Shown here one piece after another: positions 1-6,226 of a stretch of DNA of 8,037 nucleotides. Where the stretch lies: assembly GCA_002414705.1 (NCBI GenBank), contig DIAL01000134.1, positions 1 to 8,037 on the forward strand, in the 5' to 3' direction. Source of the DNA: Flavobacteriaceae bacterium UBA5079 (GTDB taxonomy: Bacteria > Bacteroidota > Bacteroidia > Flavobacteriales > Flavobacteriaceae). The notes under the pieces are model-generated. The model saw only the letters and a list, made by a program, of their open reading frames with translations, was not told the origin of the DNA and ran no database searches. Numbering within the stretch: the stretch's first letter is position 1; every line of letters begins with the position of its first letter. The translations under genes and the position numbers were made by a program.

Positions 1-489
1 AATCGGACTTAAATCTACACCACCATCACCATATTTTGTGTAAAAACCAACACCAAAATCCTCCACTTTGTTTCCGGTTCCTGCTACAAGTAATTTTTGA
101 AGTCCAGCATAAAAATACAAAGTTGTCATGCGTAATCTTGCTCGTGTATTTGCTAGAGCCATATCAACAATTTCCTGTTTACCTTCTAAAGAAACCTCTG
201 TCTTAAATTCCTCAAAAACAGGAGTTAAATTTGTTCTAGTATCTCTAACATTTGGGAATGTTTTTTTTAAAGAAGCGATATGCTCTTCTGCTCGTGAAAC
301 ATGACTTTCGGCTTGGTGAATAGGCATTTCTATGCATAAGACGTCTAAGCCTGTTTTGGCGCAAAGGGAAGACGTAACGGCGGAATCTATTCCACCAGAA
401 ATTCCTACAACAAAACCATTAACTTTTGCGTTTGTAGCATAGTCCTTTAGCCATGTTACAATATGATTTACAATTTTTTCTGTTTGCAT
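1..489 (-). CDS. nadE: NH3-dependent NAD+ synthetase, N-terminal part (runs off left edge)
   Basis: Cytoplasmic enzyme for the last step of NAD+ synthesis: it adenylates nicotinate adenine dinucleotide with ATP and amidates it with ammonia. My own translation from the ATG at 489-487 gives 163 residues, open to the window edge. The ATP-pyrophosphatase P-loop SGGIDS is at residues 31-36. The block GTGNKVEDFGVGF, followed by TKYGDGGVDLSPI, at 137-163 is typical of NadE and helps bind the substrates. ALANTRARLRMTTLY near 113-127 also fits the family. The short form usually has about 260 residues, so roughly the last 100 lie outside. No glutaminase domain precedes it, so it should use free ammonia. 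It is divergent from gldB, with a 94-base shared regulatory region. The identification is firm. Confidence 0.95.
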   Translation of the reverse strand, partial: MQTEKIVNHIVTWLKDYATNAKVNGFVVGISGGIDSAVTSSLCAKTGLDVLCIEMPIHQAESHVSRAEEHIASLKKTFPNVRDTRTNLTPVFEEFKTEVSLEGKQEIVDMALANTRARLRMTTLYFYAGLQKLLVAGTGNKVEDFGVGFYTKYGDGGVDLSPI

Positions 490-511
490 TTTAATGGATT
501 TTTAAAGCAAA

Positions 512-531
512 GTGATGTACCTTTGCATCAC
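512..531. repeat. Inverted repeat GTGATG-N8-CATCAC framing the gldB -7 box
   Basis: Two perfect 6-base arms (512-517 and 526-531) surround an 8-base spacer. The spacer is exactly TACCTTTG, the promoter-like box of gldB. The symmetry and position suggest an operator that would block RNA polymerase when bound, but no regulator can be named. The arms are short, so chance is possible. Confidence 0.4.
518..525 (+). promoter_or_regulatory. Putative gldBC promoter, -7 box TACCTTTG
   Basis: TACCTTTG matches the Bacteroidota sigma-A -7 consensus TAnnTTTG exactly and lies about 58 bases before the gldB ATG, giving a leader of about 50 bases. No clear TTG-type -33 element is visible at the usual distance, so the call rests on the -7 box and its position in the divergent gap. 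Confidence 0.5.
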
Positions 532-538
532 AAAAATA
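531..538 (-). promoter_or_regulatory. Putative nadE promoter, -7 box TATTTTTG
   Basis: Read on the minus strand, the bases from 538 to 531 are TATTTTTG, an exact TAnnTTTG match about 41 bases before the nadE ATG. The box is back-to-back with the gldB box, and the two promoters would compete for the same DNA. No convincing -33 element is seen. Confidence 0.4.
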
Positions 539-583
539 TAGTAATCGTTGGACTAATGAAAATTAACAACCGATAAGTTTTTT

Positions 584-1549
584 ATGAAATATGTAGTCAG
601 TCTTCTTTTAGTTTTTTGTCTATTTTCCTGCGAAGATCAAAGTCAAGTAGAAAATGATATCGAAAAAATAGATATCGATTTTGTTGTAGAACGTTTTGAT
701 AAAGCATTTGGTAGTGCTACTCCAGAAGATTTGCCAAAATTAAAAAATGCGTATCCGTTTATGTTTCCAGAGCAATATCCAGATGAATTTTGGGAAGCAC
801 GCATGCAAGATACCCTTCAGCAGCAACTCATGACAGAGAGTAGTCGCGTTTTTGAAGATTTTAGAACAGAAAAAGACGATATAACTGGACTTTTTCAGCA
901 CCTTTCATATTATTTTCCTGAATTTAGGGTGCCACGTGTTATAACAACTACGTCATCGGTGGATTATAGGAATAAAGTTATTATAACAGACACCATCGTT
1001 TTAATATCTATTGACACATATTTAGGTAAAGACCACGAATTTTATGGTGGTATTCAAAATTACCTAAAAACCAATTTTGAACGAAATCAAATAGTCGTAG
1101 ATTTAGCAGCTGCTTATGCTGAAAAATATAGCTATCAAATGGCTAGGAAAACCTTGTTAGATGAAATGATTTATTATGGGAAACAGCTCTATTTTAAGGA
1201 CTTAATGATTCCGTTTGTTTCAGATGCCGAAAAAATTGGATATACAAAAGCACAGCTAGAATGGGCTGAAGAGAATGAATGGTTTATATGGAATCATTTT
1301 ATTGGCGAAGAGTTATTATATGATACAAACGCCAAATTGCCCTCCAGATTTATTAATCCTGCGCCTTTTTCAAAGTTTTATTTAGAACAAGTAGATAATG
1401 AATCGCCTGGAAGAATCGGGCAGTATATAGGTTGGCAAATTGTTAAATCCTATATGTCAAAGAATACCGTAACTATAAAAAATATGTTAACGGCAGAACC
1501 TACAGAAATTTTTAATTCAAGTAATTACAAACCAAAAGACAATGGCTAA
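584..1549 (+). CDS. gldB: Gliding motility lipoprotein GldB
   Basis: Envelope lipoprotein of the Bacteroidota gliding apparatus. In Flavobacterium johnsoniae, gldB is required for gliding. The 321-residue product starts with a lipoprotein signal peptide, MKYVVSLLLVFCLFSC, with lipobox LFSC and lipidated Cys16. The mature part is acidic and soluble-looking, with no further membrane segments. The length (about 320), the early segment with FDKAFG, PFMFPEQYPDEFW and the C-terminal SPGRIGQYIGWQIVKSY block agree with the GldB family. I know of no enzymatic activity for it. It overlaps gldC by 8 bases, which suggests translational coupling and agrees with the gldB-gldC pairing known in flavobacteria. 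The ATG at 584 is the only one that yields a complete signal peptide. No strong ribosome binding site is seen, which is usual in this phylum. Confidence 0.93.
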   Translation: MKYVVSLLLVFCLFSCEDQSQVENDIEKIDIDFVVERFDKAFGSATPEDLPKLKNAYPFMFPEQYPDEFWEARMQDTLQQQLMTESSRVFEDFRTEKDDITGLFQHLSYYFPEFRVPRVITTTSSVDYRNKVIITDTIVLISIDTYLGKDHEFYGGIQNYLKTNFERNQIVVDLAAAYAEKYSYQMARKTLLDEMIYYGKQLYFKDLMIPFVSDAEKIGYTKAQLEWAEENEWFIWNHFIGEELLYDTNAKLPSRFINPAPFSKFYLEQVDNESPGRIGQYIGWQIVKSYMSKNTVTIKNMLTAEPTEIFNSSNYKPKDNG

Positions 1550-1874
1550 TATGAAATCAACTATAGAACTAACGGTTGAATTAGATGAAAATCGTGTACC
1601 CGAAAACTTAACATGGACAGCCCAAGATGGAGGTATAGATAATGAAGAAGCAAAAGCGATGTTGCTATCCGTTTGGGATAGTAAAAAACAAGAAACGTTG
1701 CGAATAGATTTATGGACTAAAGATATGCCAGTAGATGAAATGAAATTGTTTTTTCATCAAACACTAGTTGCTATGAGTGATACGTTTAATCGCGCAACAC
1801 AAGACGAAAAAATGACGGCAACCATGAAAGATTTTTGCGATTATTTTGCTGAAAAATTAGAGTTAAAAAAATAA
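1542..1874 (+). CDS. gldC: Gliding motility protein GldC
   Basis: Small accessory protein of gliding motility, encoded with gldB. In F. johnsoniae, loss of gldC impairs rather than abolishes gliding. The 110-residue product has no signal peptide or membrane segment, so it is predicted to be cytoplasmic. Conserved GldC stretches are LDENRVPENLTW (about 14-25), DGGIDNEEAKAMLLSVWD (about 29-46), RIDLWTKDMPVDEMK (about 54-68) and the C-terminal CDYFAEKLEL. The ATG at 1542 lies inside the end of gldB, in the sequence ATGGCTAATATG. A second in-frame ATG at 1551, one base after the gldB stop, would remove three residues and is an equally plausible start. The family is recognised with confidence, but its molecular role is not known to me. 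Confidence 0.93.
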   Translation: MANMKSTIELTVELDENRVPENLTWTAQDGGIDNEEAKAMLLSVWDSKKQETLRIDLWTKDMPVDEMKLFFHQTLVAMSDTFNRATQDEKMTATMKDFCDYFAEKLELKK

Positions 1875-1900
1875 GAGGATTGCTTAAAAACAACCTTCTT
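1873..1900. terminator. Imperfect hairpin between convergent gldC and aqpZ
   Basis: The arms AAGAGGATTG (1873-1882) and CAACCTTCTT (1891-1900) can form a 10-position stem with one G-U pair and one mismatch around an 8-base loop. On the minus strand the hairpin is followed by A and then seven T's, a good intrinsic terminator for aqpZ. On the plus strand the following tract is weaker (TTCAATATTTT). It begins inside the gldC stop codon, so it may serve both genes. Confidence 0.5.
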
Positions 1901-1909
1901 TTCAATATT

Positions 1910-2599
1910 TTAATCTTTGTTTGGAGCCATATACTTATAAAGTAAGCCAGCCAAAATAGCACCTACAATAGGAGCAATCCAAAATAGCCAAAGTTGATCA
2001 ATTGCCCAATCGCCAACAAATAAAGCCTGACTTGTACTTCTAGCAGGATTTACAGATGTATTGGTAACAGGAATACTAATTAGGTGTATAAGTGTTAGTG
2101 CTAAACCAATAGCAATGCCTCCAAATGCTGGTGTTGCATTTTTGTGAGTTGCACCTAAAATGATAATAAGAAACATAAAGGTCATAACAATTTCTGTTAT
2201 TAATGCAGACGTCATATCATACCCCATAGGCGAATGTTCGCCAAAACCATTTGCAGCAAAACCATCAGCCAATGAAAAATTTGAATGATCACTAGCAATT
2301 AAATAAAGAATTCCAGCTCCAGCAATACCACCTAATACTTGAGCTATAATGTAACCAGGTAATTCTTTGCCATCAAAGCGTCCACCCATCCATAAGCCAA
2401 TAGAAACGGCTGGATTAAAGTGTGCTCCAGAAATATGTCCTAATGCATACGCACCAGTAAGTACGGTTAAACCGAAAGCTGCTGCTACACCTGCAAAGCC
2501 AATACCTAATTCTGGAATTCCGGCAGCTAAAACCGCACTTCCACAACCTCCTAGAACAAGCCAAAAGGTTCCAATAAATTCTGCTAAAAGTTTTTTCAT
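1910..2599 (-). CDS. aqpZ: Aquaporin Z, water channel
   Basis: Inner-membrane channel of the MIP family that conducts water along osmotic gradients. The 229-residue product has the expected six membrane segments and two half-helices. The first NPA motif (HFNPAVSIG) is at residues 62-64 and the second (TSVNPARS) at 184-186. By alignment from memory with E. coli AqpZ, the selectivity filter is Phe42, His172, Thr181 and Arg187, the narrow water-type filter rather than a glycerol facilitator. N-terminal [20 protein letters not shown] and [15 protein letters not shown] are near-identical to E. coli AqpZ as remembered. It is a stand-alone gene, convergent with gldBC and separated by 111 bases from the FGE gene upstream. 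It should help with osmotic adaptation, but nothing ties it to the neighbouring sulfatase genes. Confidence 0.96.
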   Translation of the reverse strand: MKKLLAEFIGTFWLVLGGCGSAVLAAGIPELGIGFAGVAAAFGLTVLTGAYALGHISGAHFNPAVSIGLWMGGRFDGKELPGYIIAQVLGGIAGAGILYLIASDHSNFSLADGFAANGFGEHSPMGYDMTSALITEIVMTFMFLIIILGATHKNATPAFGGIAIGLALTLIHLISIPVTNTSVNPARSTSQALFVGDWAIDQLWLFWIAPIVGAILAGLLYKYMAPNKD

Positions 2600-2652
2600 G
2601 TTTTTAAAGTTTAGTTATTGTTAATTATATGATTAGTAGGTAACTAAAATTA

Positions 2653-2661
2653 CAAAAAATA
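2653..2661 (-). promoter_or_regulatory. Possible aqpZ promoter, TATTTTTTG
   Basis: In the 111-base gap before aqpZ, the minus strand carries TATTTTTTG, one T longer than the TAnnTTTG consensus, about 54 bases before the start codon. Nothing better is seen in this gap. In such AT-rich DNA the match is weak evidence. Confidence 0.25.
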
Positions 2662-2710
2662 ACTTTAAGAAAAACATAACTTATTTTAAACTAGAAGTTT
2701 ATTGAAAATA

Positions 2711-3784
2711 TTAGTTGATATTTTTAACACATCTAAAGCCTAGATGGTTTTGTCCGGAATCTGTTGAGGTTGCCATTCTAGAAGTAGAACGATAATTAGA
2801 ACAATATTGATCGCTGCACAAAAATGAACCACCTTTAATAACACGTTTTTCTGTTGCAAAAGGGTCGTTTGGATCATAACTAGAATCTGGACCTTTTGGG
2901 TTATAACATAATTTTGTGCCATTAGCCAAATACATTTTTTTAGTATCTGGTCTGTACCAATCTGTTGTCCATTCCCAAACATTTCCAATCATATCATAAA
3001 GACCAAAAATGTTTTCAGGATAGGTTTTTACAGGAGCAGAGGTTGCAAAGCCATCCATTTTAGTATTATTGTAAGGAAAGTCACCTTGAAAAAAATTAGC
3101 TAAATAGGTTCCTTGAGGTGTTAATTCTTTACCCCAAACAAACTGATTGTTATTATCACTTCCTCTGGATGCAAATTCCCATTCAGCTTCTGTTGGTAAA
3201 CGTTTTCCTGCCCATTTTGCATACGCTTGAGCATCTTCAAAAGCTATTTGCACGACTGGATGATTATCTTTTCCATCAATAGAGCTTTGAGGTCCTTCTG
3301 GATGTTTCCAATCTGCGCCAGTTACCCAAGCCCACCACTGCGTATAGTCGTTTAAATTTACAGATACATTTGGTGGCGAAAACACTAAAGAACCAGATTG
3401 TAAAATAGAATCATGTGGTTTTGGAGTGCCTTCTGGTAAATCTTTTTTTATTTGTTCCCAATCTATTGGTCTTTCAGATACTGTTTTATAACCCGTTTCG
3501 TCTACAAATTTTTTAAATTCAGCGTTAGTTACTTCGGTTTCATCCATATAAAAAGGATCTACTTTTACCAAAACTTCTGGACCTTCATGATTTTCTGCAT
3601 ACGATTCACCACTTCCCATAATATAAGTGCCTCCTGGAATAAAAATCATGCCTGAAGGTGTTTCTTTTTTAATAGTTGAATTTATGGCTGAATCATTATT
3701 TTCTGGTAGTTGCTTATCGTCTTTACAAGAAGAGATAAGTAAAAGAATACTAATGATGCTTAAGGGTTTTAATAAATTGGTCAT
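2711..3784 (-). CDS. Envelope lipoprotein of the formylglycine-generating enzyme (FGE/SUMF1) family, catalytic cysteines intact
   Basis: FGEs oxidise the cysteine of the C-X-P-X-R motif of type I sulfatases to formylglycine, using O2 and a copper ion held by two cysteines. The 357-residue product begins with a lipoprotein signal peptide whose lipobox LISSC puts the lipidated Cys at 20. The FGE-sulfatase domain spans about 43-354: MIFIPGGTYIMGSG (46-59), RLPTEAEWEFASRG (195-208), GLYDMIGNVWEWTTDWY (261-277) and the active-site stretch GGSFLCSDQYCSNYR (318-332), ending in LGFRC. Cys323 and Cys328, five residues apart, and Ser320 correspond to human FGE Cys336, Cys341 and Ser333. Many SUMF1-like proteins of this phylum, including the motility lipoproteins GldJ and GldK, share the fold, so the cysteine pair is what argues for true FGE activity. 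It is the last gene of the barrel-protein cluster, 43 bases after the DUF2490 gene. A periplasmic site of action is inferred from the lipobox. Confidence 0.88.
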   Translation of the reverse strand: MTNLLKPLSIISILLLISSCKDDKQLPENNDSAINSTIKKETPSGMIFIPGGTYIMGSGESYAENHEGPEVLVKVDPFYMDETEVTNAEFKKFVDETGYKTVSERPIDWEQIKKDLPEGTPKPHDSILQSGSLVFSPPNVSVNLNDYTQWWAWVTGADWKHPEGPQSSIDGKDNHPVVQIAFEDAQAYAKWAGKRLPTEAEWEFASRGSDNNNQFVWGKELTPQGTYLANFFQGDFPYNNTKMDGFATSAPVKTYPENIFGLYDMIGNVWEWTTDWYRPDTKKMYLANGTKLCYNPKGPDSSYDPNDPFATEKRVIKGGSFLCSDQYCSNYRSTSRMATSTDSGQNHLGFRCVKNIN

Positions 3785-3803
3785 TCTGCTAATATTTAAA
3801 AGT

Positions 3804-3823
3804 CTATACTATTTTGTGTATAG
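3804..3823 (-). other. Small inverted repeat between the DUF2490 and FGE genes
   Basis: CTATAC (3804-3809) and GTATAG (3818-3823) are perfect inverted arms around an 8-base AT-rich loop, in the 43-base gap before the FGE start. The stem is short and not followed by a T-tract, so it is not a convincing terminator. It could be an operator, a processing site or chance. Confidence 0.25.
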
Positions 3824-3827
3824 TGGA

Positions 3828-4607
3828 TTATTCAATTTGTGGTTCTTTTGATGCCGTTTTAATGATGCCATTAAAAACACGAAGTCTTAAAATAAAATCG
3901 CTCGAACTGTTATTTGTTGCTGTGTTGTTTTTTGTCTCATTGAAAATCAAATATAACTCAAATTTCCAGTTGTTTTTCAGTTTATAACCTAATCCTGGTT
4001 CTAGTCGGATTAAATCGTTGTAACGGTCAGATTTTTTTAGATTAAAAAAAACTTCAGCACTCAATGGTATATAAAATCCATCTACAAAATTAGAAAGGTG
4101 CTTTTTATAGACTAATATAGTAGAAAGTTTGTATCTGAATCTGTATCCTGCAGTCCAACCCGAATTGCTAAAATTATTTTGAAACCGTTCTTCTAAACGT
4201 ACGTAATTGTTTAGTGTTATTGCTTTTACAGTTGGAATATCAAATTTAAAACCTTGAAATAAGCGAAACTCTAAATTATCTTTAAAATCATTATTTTGTG
4301 TATAAATTAATCCAGAGCCAAAATGAAACGTCTTAATTATGGGTTTGTTTAAATTTAAAAATTTCAAACTCTTCTCATGCGGTATCTCTAACGTTGAAAT
4401 AACAAGAAATCGATTAAAAACATCTGGAAATATTTTTCTAAAACCTATTTGAGTTTGGAGGTTTTTACCATTTTTGAATTCGTTTGAAAAATTATAATCT
4501 AACCATAATTGGCTATTTACAGAAATGTCTTGATTTACTAAACTATCTTGAGCTTTAACTTCAAGGTTAAATACAATTAGCGAAAATAGAAGTAAAACAC
4601 GTATCAC
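3828..4607 (-). CDS. DUF2490 family outer-membrane protein
   Basis: The 259-residue product starts with a Sec signal peptide, MIRVLLLFSLIVFNLEVKA, with likely cleavage before QDS near residue 20. The mature part alternates aromatic, charged and polar residues as in outer-membrane beta-strands. The pattern of DUF2490 is visible: an early SQLWLDYNFSNEF block, QTQIGFRKIF, FHFGSGLIYTQN, the central LEERFQNN...GWTAGYRFRYKL, a late IRLEPGLGYKL and KFELYLIFNE. The function of DUF2490 is unknown; it is common in Bacteroidota and usually modelled as a beta-barrel. It is co-directional with the barrel genes upstream (79-base gap) and the FGE gene downstream (43-base gap), suggesting a link to uptake or sensing of a sulfated compound. 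This link is inference from context only. Confidence 0.75.
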   Translation of the reverse strand: MIRVLLLFSLIVFNLEVKAQDSLVNQDISVNSQLWLDYNFSNEFKNGKNLQTQIGFRKIFPDVFNRFLVISTLEIPHEKSLKFLNLNKPIIKTFHFGSGLIYTQNNDFKDNLEFRLFQGFKFDIPTVKAITLNNYVRLEERFQNNFSNSGWTAGYRFRYKLSTILVYKKHLSNFVDGFYIPLSAEVFFNLKKSDRYNDLIRLEPGLGYKLKNNWKFELYLIFNETKNNTATNNSSSDFILRLRVFNGIIKTASKEPQIE

Positions 4608-4626
4608 ATTTTAAGTGTTTAATTAA

Positions 4627-4634
4627 CAAAATTA
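4627..4634 (-). promoter_or_regulatory. Possible promoter before the DUF2490 gene, TAATTTTG
   Basis: On the minus strand, 4634 to 4627 reads TAATTTTG, an exact TAnnTTTG match 19 bases before the DUF2490 start. This 79-base gap is the largest within the four-gene cluster, so an internal promoter for DUF2490 and FGE is plausible. No TTG element is seen at the normal distance, and the leader would be very short. Confidence 0.3.
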
Positions 4635-4686
4635 GAATTGGTTTTTAATAAACGCTTTGATCAATAATTTAGAGAAGCTATTACTA

Positions 4687-5229
4687 TTAAAATTTTCTAG
4701 CAACACCAATTCCAATTGAAAATGAGTTATACGCATCAATCTTTAAATCGTTTGTTATATTACTTACAAGCTCCCAGATTTCATGAAATTCATAGCTGTA
4801 TTCAATACCTAATCGGACTAATGCGAAATTTTCTTCTTTTGAAAACTCACCACCAAATCCAATTAGAGCAGAAAAGTTATTACAAAATTTATATGAGGTT
4901 ACAATGGCTGGAGCAATAGGTTTACTTCTTTTTATTATTGTATTTTCATCTGAATAATTTTCTACACTAAAATCCTCTACCACAATATCGGTATGCAAAC
5001 CAATAGACCATTTTTCAGTCAATTCAAAATTATAGTTTAACTCAAAGGAAGGAACAGACAACCACGTTTTATTACCGTTTTCATGCACAGATTCTTGAAT
5101 TTGAGTATGTCCCAATAAAAACTGAATAGCATGCTTTTTTGGTTTGTCTTCATCTGCTTCTTGTGCTTGAATAAAAAGGCAATTAGCAAAAATCAAGATG
5201 CCAATTAAATGTGCTTTTTTCTTAAACAT
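4687..5229 (-). CDS. Small outer-membrane beta-barrel protein, function unknown
   Basis: I do not recognise a specific family. The 180-residue product has a Sec signal peptide, MFKKKAHLIGILIFANCLFIQAQ, with likely cleavage before EADED near residue 22-24. The mature part of about 157 residues shows alternating beta-strand segments (HAIQFLLGHTQIQ, VPSFELNYNFEL, WSIGLHTDIVVEDF, APAIVTSYKF, FSALIGFGGEF, FALVRLGIEYSYEF, SFSIGIGVARKF) and ends in phenylalanine, the usual C-terminal signal for outer-membrane barrel insertion. The size suits an eight-stranded barrel. It begins 15 bases after the transporter stop, so the two are very probably co-transcribed and may act at the same membrane. No catalytic motif is visible. 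Confidence 0.6.
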   Translation of the reverse strand: MFKKKAHLIGILIFANCLFIQAQEADEDKPKKHAIQFLLGHTQIQESVHENGNKTWLSVPSFELNYNFELTEKWSIGLHTDIVVEDFSVENYSDENTIIKRSKPIAPAIVTSYKFCNNFSALIGFGGEFSKEENFALVRLGIEYSYEFHEIWELVSNITNDLKIDAYNSFSIGIGVARKF

Positions 5230-5244
5230 AATATTGTGTTATTT

Positions 5245-6042
5245 TTATTTTGGAAATAATAAAATAATATTAGCACGAATTCCCCAATCAGGATTAAAAG
5301 GATTATTGCCATAAAAGACTTTTGGTCCACCACCTAGTTGCATCATTTGTTTCCCAAATGAAACGACTTTAGAATAATAAGCTCCGATAAAACCGCCAAA
5401 AATATCATTATCCCAACTTTGTGTGTTTTCTGAAGCAATAGTGAAAGAAGCTCCAGTTTTTGTAGCATACGTTACAAAAGGCTGAAAAAATGAGGCATTA
5501 ACATCATTGATACTACTGCCTGCATAAGACCACATGTGGTTTACAAGTCCGCCATACGTCCATTGTCCTTGAATTTTCAATACGAGTGCATTTGGACCTG
5601 CTGTCCATTTATTTAAACCCAAGGCATCATCAGTTGCGGTGGGTAAAAGTAAAATGGGGCCAACTCCCCAAACTAAACCGTTTTTAGCTGCTTTTGGCGA
5701 AAAATAGATGCTTTGTGCAATATCTCCAAATCCAGTTTCATTATTGCCAGAACCTGTAACATCGCTTTGAGAAATTATTGGTATAATAGTTCTGCTTATC
5801 ATGTTCCAATTTTCACTTATGGAAACAGGAATTACAGGTTGTATATTTAAATTGTATTTAAATCCATCTAAAGGTCCAACTCCAAAATCAAAATTATTTT
5901 GCATGGGCACGCTTATCAATGCTGCAATTGGATTTGCTAATTGTTTAGCGAGTTCTTCTACAGATGCACTTTCTTGTGCCTTAGATATGTTGGAAAAACA
6001 TAAAAAGAATAAAATGACGATTTTGAAATATGTTTGCTTCAT
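5245..6042 (-). CDS. Outer-membrane transporter-like beta-barrel ('neuromedin U'/MetA-pathway type)
   Basis: The 265-residue product resembles proteins named 'transporter' or, misleadingly, 'neuromedin U' in bacterial annotations, related to the phenol MetA-pathway barrel family. Recognisable blocks are ELAKQLANPIAALISVPMQNN, GFKYNLNIQPVIPVSI, WNMISRTIIPII, GFGDIAQSIYFSPK, VWGVGPILLLPTATDD, WTAGPNALVLK and WTYGGLVNHMWS, with a C-terminal LLFPK. I chose the ATG at 6042-6040 because it yields a clean signal peptide, MKQTYFKIVILFFLCFSNISKA, cut before QES. The reading frame extends upstream to an ATG at 6102, but that would bury the signal peptide behind about 20 polar residues. It follows the arylsulfatase terminator and leads the barrel-barrel-DUF2490-FGE cluster. 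From memory, such proteins are often found beside arylsulfatases. The substrate is unknown. Confidence 0.75.
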   Translation of the reverse strand: MKQTYFKIVILFFLCFSNISKAQESASVEELAKQLANPIAALISVPMQNNFDFGVGPLDGFKYNLNIQPVIPVSISENWNMISRTIIPIISQSDVTGSGNNETGFGDIAQSIYFSPKAAKNGLVWGVGPILLLPTATDDALGLNKWTAGPNALVLKIQGQWTYGGLVNHMWSYAGSSINDVNASFFQPFVTYATKTGASFTIASENTQSWDNDIFGGFIGAYYSKVVSFGKQMMQLGGGPKVFYGNNPFNPDWGIRANIILLFPK

Positions 6043-6141
6043 TTGGTTTGATTTTTTTTGATTGGTTATTAGTAAAAATAAACTATTTAATTTGGACATC
6101 AAAAAATTATCTGTAGCATAAATTTTAAATTTAATAAAAGA

Positions 6142-6174
6142 AAAGCCGATGGGATACTAAAACCCATCGACTTT
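6142..6174 (-). terminator. Intrinsic terminator after the arylsulfatase tail
   Basis: The arms at 6142-6153 and 6163-6174 form a 12-base-pair stem around a 9-base loop. Read as minus-strand RNA, the stem is continuous with one G-U pair (core CGATGGG/CCCATCG) and runs into TTTTCTTTTATT. On the plus strand the same position is a C-A mismatch, so the minus strand is clearly the functional one. It lies 53 bases after the stop codon at 6227 and ends the transcript of the sulfatase-tail gene. The barrel cluster downstream would then need its own promoter or partial read-through. Confidence 0.8.
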
Positions 6175-6226
6175 CTGCAATTAATCAATCAAATATGCTT
6201 ATTAGCTGATGCTAATTGATATAGAG

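Noticed and set aside
1910..2599. Recent transfer of aqpZ from proteobacteria, because of its closeness to E. coli AqpZ.
   Set aside because: AqpZ is highly conserved across phyla, and base composition and codon choice look like those of the neighbours. No mobile-element sequence flanks it.
2367..2624. Plus-strand reading frame of 85 residues opposite aqpZ.
   Set aside because: It is the antisense shadow of the well-conserved aquaporin gene and has no recognisable protein features.
2688..2700. Hairpin AAACT-AGA-AGTTT after the FGE gene as its terminator.
   Set aside because: The stem is short and AT-rich, and no T-tract follows on the minus strand.
2711..3784. The SUMF1-like lipoprotein could be a gliding protein (GldJ or GldK), given the nearby gldBC.
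   Set aside because: It keeps both FGE catalytic cysteines, is shorter than those motility proteins as I know them, and lies on the opposite strand in a cluster with barrel proteins and a sulfatase remnant.
6043..6102. Longer start for the transporter gene at 6102 (20 extra residues).
   Set aside because: The extension is polar and would hide a perfect Sec signal peptide that begins at the ATG at 6042.
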